A stretch of 64,000 bases of DNA from NCBI GenBank assembly GCA_964534555.1, contig CAZHRK010000004.1, forward strand, positions 50,655 through 114,654, given 5' to 3'. The position numbers and the translations under genes were made by a program. Numbering within the stretch: position 1 is the first letter of the stretch; the number at the start of each line of letters is the position of its first letter. The notes beneath the pieces were generated by a model. That model saw only the letters and a list, made by a program, of their open reading frames with translations, was not told the DNA's origin and made no database searches. Below, in pieces: positions 16,629 to 25,858 of this stretch. This DNA comes from CAZHRK01 sp964534555. Its GTDB lineage: Bacteria; Babelota; Babeliae; Babelales; RVW-14.

Positions 16629-18062
16629 TTAGTATGCTTTTGCGACAAGGACGTCCGCCCTGCTCGACTTTCCGCACTCAAAACAAACTGCGTGCTTCTG
16701 TTCTTCAAGCAAGCAACGCAATGTGCCTTTATACTCTTTAAGTCTCGCTTCACACGCTTCTCTGCCACACCAGCCTGTTTGGTACCAACCGCCCTGCTCA
16801 TCCATTTGTGGGCCAAACTGACTGAGTGCGTCTGCTTGATGCCACTGAGCTTTCATACGAGCTTGTGCTCGAGCAAAAAGTCCTTCATGGATTGTTTTAA
16901 GCAAGTCCTGAACAGATTGAATAACAGTGTCAGCTGAAACAAATTGTTTCTTCTTAGCTTTTTCTTCTTCAATCCGGTTTACCAAAACAACAGTATTTTG
17001 AGCAACATCTTTGGGCCCTACCTCTAGGCGAATGGGTACACCACGTGCTTCCCAATGATAGAACTTAGCGCCTGGGGTTTCGCCTTCACGCAAATCAAGG
17101 TGCGCGCGTAAGCCCGCAGCTTTAAGTGTGCGCAGAAGCTCTTCTGCTTTTGCAAGGACAACAGAGCGCTCTTCATCTGTTTTTGAAATAGGAACAATAA
17201 CAACCTGAATTGGTGCTGCATAGGGTGGCATTACCAAGCCATTTTGATCTCCGTGCGTCATTATCACGCCGCCAACAGAACGTGTCGTAAAGCCCCAGCT
17301 TGTACAGAAAGGGGATTTAAGGGTGCCGTCTGTGTCTTGGTACTGAACATCAAAAGATGCTGGAAAGCTCTGCGCAAGGACGTGTGACGTACACATTTGT
17401 AGGCCTCGGCCGTCTTGCATTAAGCCCTCAATTGTATACGTTCTGTCTGCACCAGCAAAACGCTCATTCTCAGATTTAATACCGTCAACAACAGGGATAG
17501 CCAAGTAGTCTTGATAAATATCTTTATACATTTTGAGCGCAGCAAGGGCCATATCAACAGCTTCTTCATGTGTCTTATGGGCAGTGTGTCCCTCTTGCCA
17601 TAAAAACTCTAAGCTTCGAACGAATGGGCGAGTTCTCATTTCCCAGCGCACAACGTTTGCCCACTGGTTAATCTTGAGAGGGAGGTCGCGATAAGACTTA
17701 ATCCAACGGGAGAAAGAGTGGTAGATAATTGTTTCAGAGGTTGGACGAACAACGAGTGGCTCTTCAAGCTCTTTTCCACCGCCAATAGTTACAACGGCAA
17801 GCTCGGGTGAAAAGCCTTCGATATGCTTTTTCTCTTTGGTCAAAAATGACTCAGGGATAAGAAGCGGAAAATAAGCATTATCAACGCCTAGCTCTTTTAT
17901 TCGGGCGTCCATGGTTTTCTGTATATTTTCCCAGAGAGCGTACCCATAGGGTTTAATAATAAAACAACCTCTAGTAGGGCTTGCATCAACTATATCGGCA
18001 AGCGTCAGGACCTCTTGGTACCATTCTGCAAAGTTTGTTTTAATATCAGGTAATTTATTCAT
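16629..18062 (-). CDS. proS: Prolyl-tRNA synthetase, archaeal/eukaryote-type (type 3)
   Basis: Charges tRNA-Pro. The class II motifs are visible: motif 2 region V-V-R-W-E-M-R-T-R-P-F-V-R, and motif 3 with the V-I-M-T-H-G-D stretch. The protein lacks the editing insertion of bacterial type 1 ProRS and instead has the C-terminal zinc-binding-type domain with paired Cys (W-C-G-R-E-A-C-E, R-C, C-F-E-C-G-K) ending in A-K-A-Y, as in archaeal and eukaryotic enzymes. 477 residues from the ATG at 18062; a longer frame adds 13 residues without similarity. Downstream is the Xer gene. Confidence 0.93.
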   Translation of the reverse strand: MNKLPDIKTNFAEWYQEVLTLADIVDASPTRGCFIIKPYGYALWENIQKTMDARIKELGVDNAYFPLLIPESFLTKEKKHIEGFSPELAVVTIGGGKELEEPLVVRPTSETIIYHSFSRWIKSYRDLPLKINQWANVVRWEMRTRPFVRSLEFLWQEGHTAHKTHEEAVDMALAALKMYKDIYQDYLAIPVVDGIKSENERFAGADRTYTIEGLMQDGRGLQMCTSHVLAQSFPASFDVQYQDTDGTLKSPFCTSWGFTTRSVGGVIMTHGDQNGLVMPPYAAPIQVVIVPISKTDEERSVVLAKAEELLRTLKAAGLRAHLDLREGETPGAKFYHWEARGVPIRLEVGPKDVAQNTVVLVNRIEEEKAKKKQFVSADTVIQSVQDLLKTIHEGLFARAQARMKAQWHQADALSQFGPQMDEQGGWYQTGWCGREACEARLKEYKGTLRCLLEEQKHAVCFECGKSSRADVLVAKAY

Positions 18063-18167
18063 AGTGCTCTCGCTTAGAAAATCAGAGAAAACTAGCCCCA
18101 CCTAGGTAATAAGTAGGTTCAGACACAAGAGCAGAGTATACCCGAGTCAATACACAATGTGAATCAA

Positions 18168-18860
18168 TCATTTGCTCGCAGCACTTGCAGGATCTTCGTA
18201 GTAAGTATATGTGGCTGCACCAACAAGGCAAAGAGCAGAAAAAAGAACAATTTTAGGGTTAGATTTAACCAGCTCTTTAGGGTAATAAAAACAGTAGTCC
18301 GCGCAAAGATCCGCTAGGGTAAAATCAAAGTTATCTTCACTCAAAAGTAATTTAAGTGAAACAACAAGATCTGTAATATTATTAAAGAGCATAATCTCTG
18401 GACCTTTAAAAGTCCCATGATAATTCATTTGATAGCGGGAAAACGAGACAAAGAACGAGTTCACAGCTTCCCTGTAGCGACGAATCTCATGCGGTTTAAT
18501 GTCTTGGAAGTTTCTCGGATAGTTAAGCACATTAAGCAATTCGCATTCTATTGCAAAGTGGTGCTGAAGCATACCATGATTTATCCAGTCAATAACTGTA
18601 AAAAGCCGCTGCTGAAATAGTTGAAGCGCTTGCTTTAGGCGTGTATCTTTTTCAGAGTAAGGTTTAGAAAGAGCAGCAGAAGCATCCTGCTGTGCAGGGT
18701 ATTTGAATACTAAATGGTTGTCAATCAGCGTCAAAACTTTTTGTACGCAAAGCTCTTTTGCATTTATTTCACTGCGTCTTGGAGCCTTAGGTACTGCAGG
18801 AAGTAGATTTTTTGCTAACGAAAAAGAAAGAAAGATAAGAAAAACAACCTTTTTTAGCAT
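18168..18860 (-). CDS. Exported protein of unknown function
   Basis: A 230-residue protein with a clear signal peptide (MLKKVVFLIFLSFSLAKNLL). The mature region is mostly helical with many aromatic residues, and a hydrophobic segment near the C-terminus (I-V-L-F-S-A-L-C-L-V-G-A-A, about 203-217) suggests a membrane anchor. It is divergent from gmk. No domain recognised. Confidence 0.6.
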   Translation of the reverse strand: MLKKVVFLIFLSFSLAKNLLPAVPKAPRRSEINAKELCVQKVLTLIDNHLVFKYPAQQDASAALSKPYSEKDTRLKQALQLFQQRLFTVIDWINHGMLQHHFAIECELLNVLNYPRNFQDIKPHEIRRYREAVNSFFVSFSRYQMNYHGTFKGPEIMLFNNITDLVVSLKLLLSEDNFDFTLADLCADYCFYYPKELVKSNPKIVLFSALCLVGAATYTYYEDPASAASK

Positions 18861-18961
18861 GGATTCTCAAATAAATTTTATTTTTGCAAACAGTCGTATA
18901 GAATCGCTTTTCTAAGCTCGTGTATAAAAACATAGATACATAGATAATGCAAGGAATCTTT

Positions 18962-19543
18962 ATGAACAAGCACAAAGGACTTCTTATAGTTCTTTCTGCC
19001 CCAACTGGTGCTGGCAAAACAACCGTGGCAAAAAAGCTTGTACAAGATTTATCCACAGATTTTTCTATCAAAAAAGCAATTACCACAACAACCAGACCAC
19101 CTCGCGATGGCGAAATCAACGGCAAAGATTATCACTTCATGTCGGAAGATTTATTTAAAACTCACGAACAAAAAGGCGAATTTCTTGAAGTAACCAGCTA
19201 CGATGGCCATCGTTATGGGTCGCCTAAGCGCGCCATTCAGGATGCTGAAAATGGTACTATTGTTCTTATGGTCACAGATAGAGCTGGCGCACGCATTATC
19301 AAAAATCTAGCCCCAAAAACCTTATTAGTCTGGATCGATGTTCCTGATATCGAAACTGTATCTGAGCGCCTTGGCATGCGCGGCACAGAGCACGGAGAAG
19401 CCCTCGCTCGCCGTATTGCTATTGCGCGTGACGAAATAGCCCAAGAAGCACAAGAGCATATTTTTGACCTGCATATTATTAACAGAGACCTAGACGAAAC
19501 AGTAGATACTCTTAAACGAGTTATCTTTGAAAAGTGCCTCTAA
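18962..19543 (+). CDS. gmk: Guanylate kinase
   Basis: Phosphorylates GMP to GDP. P-loop APTGAGKT at residues 13-20, the GMP-binding T-T-T-R-P-P-R-D-G-E segment with D-Y-H-F, and E-V-T-S-Y-D-G-H-R-Y-G are all present. 193 residues is normal. I chose the ATG at 18962, preceded by AAGGAA; an earlier in-frame ATG at 18947 has no ribosome-binding site. It stands alone on the plus strand and converges on the EamA transporter gene. Confidence 0.95.
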   Translation: MNKHKGLLIVLSAPTGAGKTTVAKKLVQDLSTDFSIKKAITTTTRPPRDGEINGKDYHFMSEDLFKTHEQKGEFLEVTSYDGHRYGSPKRAIQDAENGTIVLMVTDRAGARIIKNLAPKTLLVWIDVPDIETVSERLGMRGTEHGEALARRIAIARDEIAQEAQEHIFDLHIINRDLDETVDTLKRVIFEKCL

Positions 19544-19563
19544 ATAAATGCTTGCAGAAATTA

Positions 19564-20445
19564 TTATGCTGTAAGTTCGTCTTTGTAGTATACATGCAGC
19601 CCTAAAAAGACTAACGCAAAACTCACTGCGTGAAGTAGGTGTATGCTGCCGCCTAAAAAAAGGTATTCAAAAAGAGCCCCAAACAGCGGACATAAAAATC
19701 CTGCAAATGAGATAAATGTAAGGCTGTAGCGCTTCATCAGCCAACCATACATGTTATAAACACATATATTTGCAACAAAGATGAGGGCTAGTGTCCAAAT
19801 CATAAATCCAGGAACATCTGTAACTGGTGCGTCTGTCCTGCCAAGAAGCGCAAACGGAATACAACTTGCTACACCGCCAACAAGCATCGCGTATCCATTA
19901 ATACAGAGCAGGCTGTACCCTTTAACCATAAGTTTTTTTACAAGAAACCATGCATACGCAGCAGAAACAACAGCGCATAAAAGCACAGACTCTGGAATAA
20001 GTGTTTCAAGCGTTGGAACAAGTGACACAGAGCCATCAGCAGCCATAAAAATAAGTGGCAAAATCCCTACAAGTCCTATGCCTATCCCTATTGTTTTTTT
20101 GAGCGAAATTGTTTCTTTATAAATTACATACGACAAAAGTGCTGTAATAAAGGGTGTTGTTGAATAAATGATTATGGTTTTAAGCGCAGAAACATACTGC
20201 AGCGCCCAAAACTCAAGGTTAAACGCTAAAAAGATATGAAACAATGATGTTAACCCAAATATATGCATATCCTCTTTGTTAATTTTGACAGCGTTGCCTG
20301 CAAGTTTATTCCAAACCAGTAGAATGCTTCCAGCAAGAACCATTCTAAAGCTGATAAGAAAAAAGGGGTCAGCGCATGCAACTGCTTTTTTGGCAAAAAC
20401 AAATGTTGATGCAAGAAGCGCATAAAGAACAACAACAAATATCAT
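19564..20445 (-). CDS. EamA/DMT-family transporter
   Basis: A 293-residue membrane protein with about ten hydrophobic helices arranged as two EamA repeats; the first contains A-L-Q-Y-V-S-A-L-K-T-I-I-I-Y-S-T-T-P-F typical of the drug/metabolite transporter superfamily. Substrate unknown; in intracellular bacteria such proteins can take up metabolites or nucleotides-like compounds, which is only a general possibility. The start is 3 bases after the upstream permease stop, so the genes are cotranscribed. Confidence 0.85.
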   Translation of the reverse strand: MIFVVVLYALLASTFVFAKKAVACADPFFLISFRMVLAGSILLVWNKLAGNAVKINKEDMHIFGLTSLFHIFLAFNLEFWALQYVSALKTIIIYSTTPFITALLSYVIYKETISLKKTIGIGIGLVGILPLIFMAADGSVSLVPTLETLIPESVLLCAVVSAAYAWFLVKKLMVKGYSLLCINGYAMLVGGVASCIPFALLGRTDAPVTDVPGFMIWTLALIFVANICVYNMYGWLMKRYSLTFISFAGFLCPLFGALFEYLFLGGSIHLLHAVSFALVFLGLHVYYKDELTA

Positions 20446-20448
20446 TAT

Positions 20449-21468
20449 TTATCCTAATAAATAGATGTAGTTACTAAGCTTGCGGTTTACATAAAAAATC
20501 ACAGCAAAAAGGCTACACAACGTGCCAAGGCTAACCACTGGCTGGGCTACTGCCTGAAGAACTGCTATGCACCCGTATGATGCCAGAAAAAGTAACGTTC
20601 CTATCATAACAGACCAAATAAAAGAATCTCTTTTTATTATGAGGGCAAGGAGTACAGCGAATAAGGCTCCCAGCACAAACCATGCGATATGGACGCATCT
20701 TTTAAGTAGTTCAAGCGAGTCTTCTTTTGATTCGTAAGGCTTAAACTCGAAAAATGATTTGTATTTACTTGAAGCTAGCGGATCATGCTGCTGATTAGTA
20801 TCAAACAAACTATCAATATGAATTGTCGTTTCTTTAAAGTAGGCGTGCGAAAAATCATCCTGCAGCTGCGTTGTAATCCCACCATGTGACAACAAAAGAC
20901 TATTGTCAGTAAAGACGCCTTGCTGCGCAGAAAATATTGTTGTCCGATCTGATTTATCAACCCTGATGATAAGAATACTTGATAAAGCACCGGTCGGGCT
21001 TTTCCCCTTATAATAAAAAGAAAGGCCTGGCGTTATCTGATGTACTTCATTTTGAGAAAGTGTTTCAAATTGCTGGCGCGCAAGATTGATCAGAGAGCTT
21101 TTCATGTGCCTGTAACTTGTAGGCCCAAGAATTCCAACAAAAAGTCCAAACCACACAGCGCTAACAGCAATAAAAAAATAGAGCGACCTCTTTGTATCTT
21201 TAAGCGCTGCACGCATCATAGAGATAAAAGTGCCCTGCTCTGTTGAAATAATATTGGCAAATATCCAGTAGACTGAAATACATGCAGCAAGGGGCATGCA
21301 GTAGACGAAACTCATGGGTAAAAAATAGAGTACAACTTTAGTAAAGTTGATAAAAGAAATAGTGGGAGCTCGAAACAAACTGCTACAGGAAAGCACCAAA
21401 AGCACGAGCGTCCCTAAAATAACCAGATACGCTAAAAAAAAACGTTTGAGAAAATAGCCAAAAAGCAT
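20449..21468 (-). CDS. LptF/LptG-family permease (YjgP/YjgQ)
   Basis: The family forms the membrane part of the ABC transporter that extracts lipopolysaccharide. The 339-residue protein shows the expected layout: N-terminal helices (about residues 1-115, beginning M-L-F-G-Y-F-L-K-R-F), a periplasmic beta-jellyroll middle (about 120-245) and three C-terminal helices. I chose the ATG at 21468, just after the upstream stop. Only one such gene is present here; LptF and LptG normally pair, so the partner would be elsewhere. Operon: YmdB-type gene, this gene, EamA transporter. Confidence 0.8.
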   Translation of the reverse strand: MLFGYFLKRFFLAYLVILGTLVLLVLSCSSLFRAPTISFINFTKVVLYFLPMSFVYCMPLAACISVYWIFANIISTEQGTFISMMRAALKDTKRSLYFFIAVSAVWFGLFVGILGPTSYRHMKSSLINLARQQFETLSQNEVHQITPGLSFYYKGKSPTGALSSILIIRVDKSDRTTIFSAQQGVFTDNSLLLSHGGITTQLQDDFSHAYFKETTIHIDSLFDTNQQHDPLASSKYKSFFEFKPYESKEDSLELLKRCVHIAWFVLGALFAVLLALIIKRDSFIWSVMIGTLLFLASYGCIAVLQAVAQPVVSLGTLCSLFAVIFYVNRKLSNYIYLLG

Positions 21469-21475
21469 GTTTGTA

Positions 21476-22312
21476 TTATGATGCCTCAGCCTTAAGCTGA
21501 TGCTCAATTTCAGTATCTATAATACGAATTCTATTAACACTTATGCTTTTCCCTGTTGCAGCATCTACTTCAACAACAAGCCCACAGAGGACCATTGGGC
21601 CTTTTTCTTCTACAACAAATTTCCCCATTTTTGCGTGCTTTGTAAAGCGATCAATAACAGCGCCTTGCTCCATGCCAATCACAGAATAAAGCGCCCCGCA
21701 TCCACCAAGGTCGGTTAAATAGCTTGTCCCACCAGGCATAATCATCTCATCAGCAGTTTGTACGTGCGTATGTGTTCCGTACACCCCAGACACTCTGCCA
21801 TCAACATACGCGCCAAAAGCACGCTTTTCGGATGTTGCTTCCGCATGAAAATCAATAAAGATGCAGTTAGTTTTTGTCTTCAAAAATGTAAGCAATGAAT
21901 CAATTGCACGGAAAGGGCAATCAAGCATGTCACGAGAAAAAACTCGTCCATGAAGGTTAACAATAGCAACGAGAGTATCTGCAACCTTGATAAATGTATG
22001 GCCCCTACCAGGTAGTCCTGGAGGGTAATTTGCTGGCCTAATAACATCATCACGTTCGTTAAGCGCTTGATAGACGTCTTTTTGGTCAAATGCATGATTA
22101 CCAAGTGTAATAACATCAGCGCCATGATTCTTAAAAAAATCAAGCTGACGACCATTAACCCCCATCCCATTTTTGGTAGCGTTTTCACCATTAACAATAA
22201 CAGCGTGCAGTCCAAGGTCTCGCTTGAGTTTAGGGATATGCCTTTGGAAAAGATGGCATCCTGGCTGCCCAATAATATCGCCAACAAAAAGGATTTTTAG
22301 GATCTTTGACAT
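21476..22312 (-). CDS. ymdB: YmdB-type metallophosphoesterase (TIGR00282 family)
   Basis: Members hydrolyse 2',3'-cyclic nucleotides with two metals. Motifs seen: F-V-G-D-I-I-G at the N-terminus, V-N-G-E-N-A, L-G-N-H-A-F-D, D-F-H-A-E-A-T-S-E-K and G-T-H-T-H-V-Q-T-A-D, which supply the Asp, Asn and His metal ligands. 278 residues is typical. It lies close to the RNase Y gene, an arrangement seen elsewhere and consistent with a link to RNA decay, with a terminator in between. Confidence 0.9.
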   Translation of the reverse strand: MSKILKILFVGDIIGQPGCHLFQRHIPKLKRDLGLHAVIVNGENATKNGMGVNGRQLDFFKNHGADVITLGNHAFDQKDVYQALNERDDVIRPANYPPGLPGRGHTFIKVADTLVAIVNLHGRVFSRDMLDCPFRAIDSLLTFLKTKTNCIFIDFHAEATSEKRAFGAYVDGRVSGVYGTHTHVQTADEMIMPGGTSYLTDLGGCGALYSVIGMEQGAVIDRFTKHAKMGKFVVEEKGPMVLCGLVVEVDAATGKSISVNRIRIIDTEIEHQLKAEAS

Positions 22313-22345
22313 ACATTCTCCGGTGCATTCTCTTTAAATAAATTA

Positions 22346-22371
22346 AGTGGGGTGTGCATGCACACCCCACT
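22346..22371 (-). terminator. RNase Y gene terminator
   Basis: A 26-bp perfect palindrome (AGTGGGGTGTGCA and its complement) 30 bases after the rny stop. It can fold on either strand. Confidence 0.75.
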
Positions 22372-22401
22372 CACTTGTTTCAGGGTTATAATAGTCTCTT
22401 C

Positions 22402-23967
22402 TTAACGAGCAGCCTGAATAAAACGCTTCTCGCGAATAACATTCACGCGGATCTCTCCTGGGAATGCCATTTCTTCTTCAATTCTTTTTGCCAGATCATG
22501 GGCAAGTATTGAAGCCTTATCATCATCTAGTCGGTCTTCATCGACAATAACACGAATTTCACGTCCTGCTTGAAGCGCAAACGCACGTTTAACACCTTCA
22601 AAATGTCCCGCAATTTCTTCAAGTTGTTCTAGGCGCTTGATATATGTGGACAGTGTCTCTTTACGCGCACCTGGACGTGATGCTGAAATAGCATCCGCAA
22701 GGTGTACAATAAAGCTATAAACGCTTGTCGGAGCTACTTCTTCATGGTGAGCTGCAATAGCATTTATAATAATAGGGTCTTCACCGTATTCTTTTGCTAG
22801 GTCGCCACCAATCAAAGCGTGAGGTCCGTCAACCTCAGCGGAAACTGCTTTACCAATATCATGGAAAAGGCCGCCGCGCGCAGCTATATCACCATCAAGT
22901 GCAAGCTCTTGCGCAATCATACGAGCAAAATAAGCAACTTCTTTGCTGTGGATAAGATTATTCTGAGTGAAGCTTGTTCTAAAGTGTAGCTTACCAAGAA
23001 GTTTCATAACTTCCTGATGAACCCCTCGCAAGCCAAACTCAAGAATAGTCTCTTGACCAATCTCCAAGATGCTATGATCAAGCTCGACTTCGCACTTAGC
23101 AACAGTCTCTTCAATTCTTGTTGGGTTAATTCTGCCATCAATAATAAGTTTATTGAGCGCTCGCTTTGCAACTTCGCGCCTAATCGGATTAAACCCTGAA
23201 ATTGTGATAATTTCAGGAGTGTCGCCAATTACAAACTCCATCCCTGTGGCCATCTCAAGAGCCTTAATATTACGGCCCTCTTTACCAATAATACGTCCTT
23301 TCATCTCCTCATTAGGCAAATGAATAACGCTTGATGAGTGGAGCGTAACAGTCTCTGGTAGATAGCGCTGCATGGAGCTGCAAAGAATATTAACTGCTTT
23401 TTCTTTTGCAGTTTCCTGAGCTTCTTCTGTAGCTTTTGCAATCCACTTTTGGCTTGAAAGCCTTACTTCGCGCTCAAGTGATTCAAACAAGATGCGTTTT
23501 GCCTCATCTTGTTTCATATTGCTTAGACGCTCGAGTTTTCCGACAAACTCTTCATAAATCTTTTTAAGCTTCGCTTCATCATTGCTTAAGGTGTCTAGGC
23601 GCTTTGCAAGATCACGCTCTTTTTGCTGCAATTCACGACGAAGATCATCAAGCATAACCTCGCGCTGATCGATCGTATCTTGCTTTTTTTGTAGTTTTGC
23701 TTGGAGCTGAGATTGCTCGATTTTTATTTTTTTTATCTCTAGATCTAACTCGCTTCTTCTTTTACCAAGCTCGCTTTTGAGTTCATTAAGCGCATCACGA
23801 CGTTCACGCTCAATCCCCTCTTGGGCAATTCGTTTCATAGAAAAAGCTTCAGACTTCGCCCTTAAAAGGTGTCGTCTTTGAAGATAGACATAAAGAAGTG
23901 TTATGAGAGACCCACCCAAAACCCCTGTAACAAGGGATAGGGTAAATGGTACAACTGGAAGGCTCAT
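22402..23967 (-). CDS. rny: Ribonuclease Y
   Basis: A membrane-anchored endoribonuclease that starts mRNA decay. Layout: one N-terminal membrane helix (about residues 5-25), a long charged coiled coil (about 35-180), a KH domain (G-R-I-I-G-K-E-G-R-N-I-K), and an HD domain with G-L-F-H-D-I-G-K and A-I-A-A-H-H-E-E. About 521 residues, normal for the family. I prefer the ATG at 23967; a TTG six codons upstream is possible. The upstream neighbour is zapA. Confidence 0.95.
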   Translation of the reverse strand: MSLPVVPFTLSLVTGVLGGSLITLLYVYLQRRHLLRAKSEAFSMKRIAQEGIERERRDALNELKSELGKRRSELDLEIKKIKIEQSQLQAKLQKKQDTIDQREVMLDDLRRELQQKERDLAKRLDTLSNDEAKLKKIYEEFVGKLERLSNMKQDEAKRILFESLEREVRLSSQKWIAKATEEAQETAKEKAVNILCSSMQRYLPETVTLHSSSVIHLPNEEMKGRIIGKEGRNIKALEMATGMEFVIGDTPEIITISGFNPIRREVAKRALNKLIIDGRINPTRIEETVAKCEVELDHSILEIGQETILEFGLRGVHQEVMKLLGKLHFRTSFTQNNLIHSKEVAYFARMIAQELALDGDIAARGGLFHDIGKAVSAEVDGPHALIGGDLAKEYGEDPIIINAIAAHHEEVAPTSVYSFIVHLADAISASRPGARKETLSTYIKRLEQLEEIAGHFEGVKRAFALQAGREIRVIVDEDRLDDDKASILAHDLAKRIEEEMAFPGEIRVNVIREKRFIQAAR

Positions 23968-24051
23968 GCTAAATCTTTCGCCCAAATAATTACATCCAAT
24001 GGTAAGGATAGAGCTACTGATGCATGAGGTATCAAATGGATAGGTTATCAG

Positions 24052-24318
24052 CTAGATGTTGCCATCAAGCAAAGCTGTAATTTTTTTTACGTGCGCTTCA
24101 CCCAGGGCAAGTTCCCGTTCCTTTTTAGCTAGCTCTGTTGCAACATGAAGAGCAACGGCAAGGTTTATTCTGTCATCAGAAGCGGTCGGGAATTTCTGCT
24201 TATTTTGCTCAATAAGCTCACCAACAAGTTCTGCTGCACGGATAACAACCTCTTCGTGCTCATCTGTAGCAAGCGAATACTGCTTGCCATTAATCAGGAC
24301 TTTAATCTGTTTTTGCAT
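24052..24318 (-). CDS. zapA: Cell division protein ZapA
   Basis: A small FtsZ-bundling factor. The 88-residue sequence fits the family: V-L-I-N-G-K-Q-Y-S-L-A near the N-terminus, then A-A-E-L-V-G-E-L-I-E and the R-I-N-L-A-V-A-L-H-V-A-T-E-L helix, ending in a coiled coil. It follows a coiled-coil gene by 9 bases and precedes rny. Confidence 0.85.
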   Translation of the reverse strand: MQKQIKVLINGKQYSLATDEHEEVVIRAAELVGELIEQNKQKFPTASDDRINLAVALHVATELAKKERELALGEAHVKKITALLDGNI

Positions 24319-24327
24319 GATAATCTT

Positions 24328-24573
24328 CTACTGCATATTTTCTAAAGCATTAAGGCTTGCGATAAGCTCTTCTATGCCTTTGATTATTGCAGCTTTTTCC
24401 TGAGCCAGTACGTTTGACGCCGTAACTTCTTTTAATAACGAGGCCTCAAATTGTCTTGCCTGATCCTGCATGAGACGAATCTCATCAGCTGAAACAGCCA
24501 ATTGCTTTTTAAGCTCTTGGTTTTTCTCGATCAAGCGAAGAACTTTTTGTTCAAGCTCTTCCAAATACCTCAT
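24328..24573 (-). CDS. Small coiled-coil protein, possibly ZapB-like
   Basis: 81 residues, almost entirely heptad-patterned coiled coil (M-R-Y-L-E-E-L-E-Q-K-V-L-R-L-I-E-K-N-Q-E). The length, fold and position directly before zapA suggest a ZapB-like partner in the division ring, but coiled coils are too generic to prove it. Confidence 0.6.
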   Translation of the reverse strand: MRYLEELEQKVLRLIEKNQELKKQLAVSADEIRLMQDQARQFEASLLKEVTASNVLAQEKAAIIKGIEELIASLNALENMQ

Positions 24574-24597
24574 TGCTCAATCCTTTTCTTCACAACT

Positions 24598-24646
24598 AAA
24601 GCCGCTACTTGTACAACACAATTATGTGTTTAAAAAGTAACGGCTT
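24598..24646 (-). terminator. Terminator after rplT
   Basis: AAAGCCGCTACTT (24598-24610) pairs with AAGTAACGGCTT (24635-24646) with one mismatch, with an inner ACACA/TGTGT helix. It lies just past the rplT stop; the T-run is short. Confidence 0.6.
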
Positions 24647-24667
24647 CAAGCTGCGAAAAGCAATAAT

Positions 24668-25018
24668 TTAATTCTTGCCTACAAGTTTTGCTAGTTCAGC
24701 AAATGCTTGTGGTTCGAAAATCGCGAGTTGGCTGAGCATCTTGCGGTTGATAACAACATTGTTTTTCTTGAGCGCATTGATAAATGTGCTGTATGAGAAA
24801 CCATGTTGGCGGCAAGCTGCGTTAACACGCGTAATGAAAAGAGCACGGAACTCACGCTTCTTTAGACGTCTGCCGATGTAGGCAAAGCGCATAGCACGCA
24901 TGAGCGTTTCTTTAGCACGACGGAAAATATTTTTTCTTTGACCCCAGAAACCTTTTGTTTGTTTCAGAAGGCGTTTATGACGCTGTTTAGTAACAACACC
25001 GCGTTTAACACGTGACAT
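24668..25018 (-). CDS. rplT: Ribosomal protein bL20
   Basis: A large-subunit assembly protein. The basic N-terminus (M-S-R-V-K-R-G-V-V) and the K-G-F-W-G-Q-R-K-N-I-F-R-R-A-K-E segment are diagnostic; 116 residues is normal. Last gene of the recA-infC-rpmI-rplT unit. In other bacteria L20 represses its own operon through the infC-rpmI leader; no such structure was traced here. Confidence 0.97.
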   Translation of the reverse strand: MSRVKRGVVTKQRHKRLLKQTKGFWGQRKNIFRRAKETLMRAMRFAYIGRRLKKREFRALFITRVNAACRQHGFSYSTFINALKKNNVVINRKMLSQLAIFEPQAFAELAKLVGKN

Positions 25019-25051
25019 AGTCTATTTCCTTAAATCAGAATTAAATCAATT

Positions 25052-25246
25052 TTAGTATGGCATCAACTGTGCGATTTTATCGTGCTGAGATTCATGAACA
25101 TACGCTACACCACGAAGATCACGTACGCTCTTAGAGTTCTTAGCCCATGAATGGTGACGACGGAATGCACGTGCACGCTTAATTTTGCCTGATGCTGTTT
25201 TTTTGAAACGTTTTTTGCATGCTGAATGTGTTTTTACTTTTGGCAT
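25052..25246 (-). CDS. rpmI: Ribosomal protein bL35
   Basis: 64 residues with the family start M-P-K-V-K-T-H-S-A-C-K-K-R-F-K and the R-R-H-H-S-W-A-K-N-S-K block. It lies between infC and rplT, the universal order. Confidence 0.96.
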   Translation of the reverse strand: MPKVKTHSACKKRFKKTASGKIKRARAFRRHHSWAKNSKSVRDLRGVAYVHESQHDKIAQLMPY

Positions 25247-25261
25247 ACTAATCCCAGCTAC

Positions 25262-25858
25262 TTATTTAGTTTTAATGTGAAATATTTTTGTCCAGAGCAT
25301 ATTGCTTCTGGTATCTTTTTCTTCTACGAGCTGACCCAAATTGTGCGCGCTCAAATCTGCTGTGATTCGCGCAAAAAGACGAGGTGCAACATCGTCCATC
25401 ATGCTTGCTTCTCTACCACGGAACTGCAGTGTAAATTTCACCTTGTTCCCTTCTTTGAAGAAGCCAATAGCATGACTAAGTTTTGTCTTATAATCCTGCT
25501 CACCAATATTAGGACGAATCTTAATCTCTTTAACGACGATTATTTTTTGATTCTTTTTTGCATCAGAAAGCTGCTTTTTCTTTGTGTAAAGCACCTTGCC
25601 GTAGTCCATAAATTTAGCGACAGGCAATCCATCACGCTCACCCACCTGAACCAAGTCAAGCCCAGCATCGTGTGCTCTGTAAAGAGCTTGTGCTCTTGGC
25701 AAAACACCAAGCTGCTGTCCTAGGTGATCAATTACAATTATCTTATCTGACCTGATTTGCTCATTAACAAAGTTACGAGCGGATCCATCATTAGCTTGTT
25801 GTTTGTCTCTTGGCTGCTTTGGATCTCTAACCGGTCTATTGTTATTGGTATTATTCAC
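25262..25858 (-). CDS. infC: Translation initiation factor IF-3
   Basis: Prevents 70S assembly and checks start-codon choice. The N-domain carries R-N-F-V-N-E-Q-I-R and [20 protein letters not shown]; the C-domain has V-K-E-I-K-I-R-P and F-R-G-R-E. I start it at the GTG at 25858, which overlaps the recA stop by 8 bases and gives 198 residues with an Asn/Arg/Gln-rich extension of about 25 residues before the usual start. No ATG is available in that region. IF-3 genes often use rare starts that let the factor regulate itself. Confidence 0.93.
   Translation of the reverse strand: MNNTNNNRPVRDPKQPRDKQQANDGSARNFVNEQIRSDKIIVIDHLGQQLGVLPRAQALYRAHDAGLDLVQVGERDGLPVAKFMDYGKVLYTKKKQLSDAKKNQKIIVVKEIKIRPNIGEQDYKTKLSHAIGFFKEGNKVKFTLQFRGREASMMDDVAPRLFARITADLSAHNLGQLVEEKDTRSNMLWTKIFHIKTK

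Noticed and set aside
19060..19072. DnaA-box-like TTATCCACA
   Set aside because: A single site within the gmk coding region, with no cluster or AT-rich unwinding element beside it.
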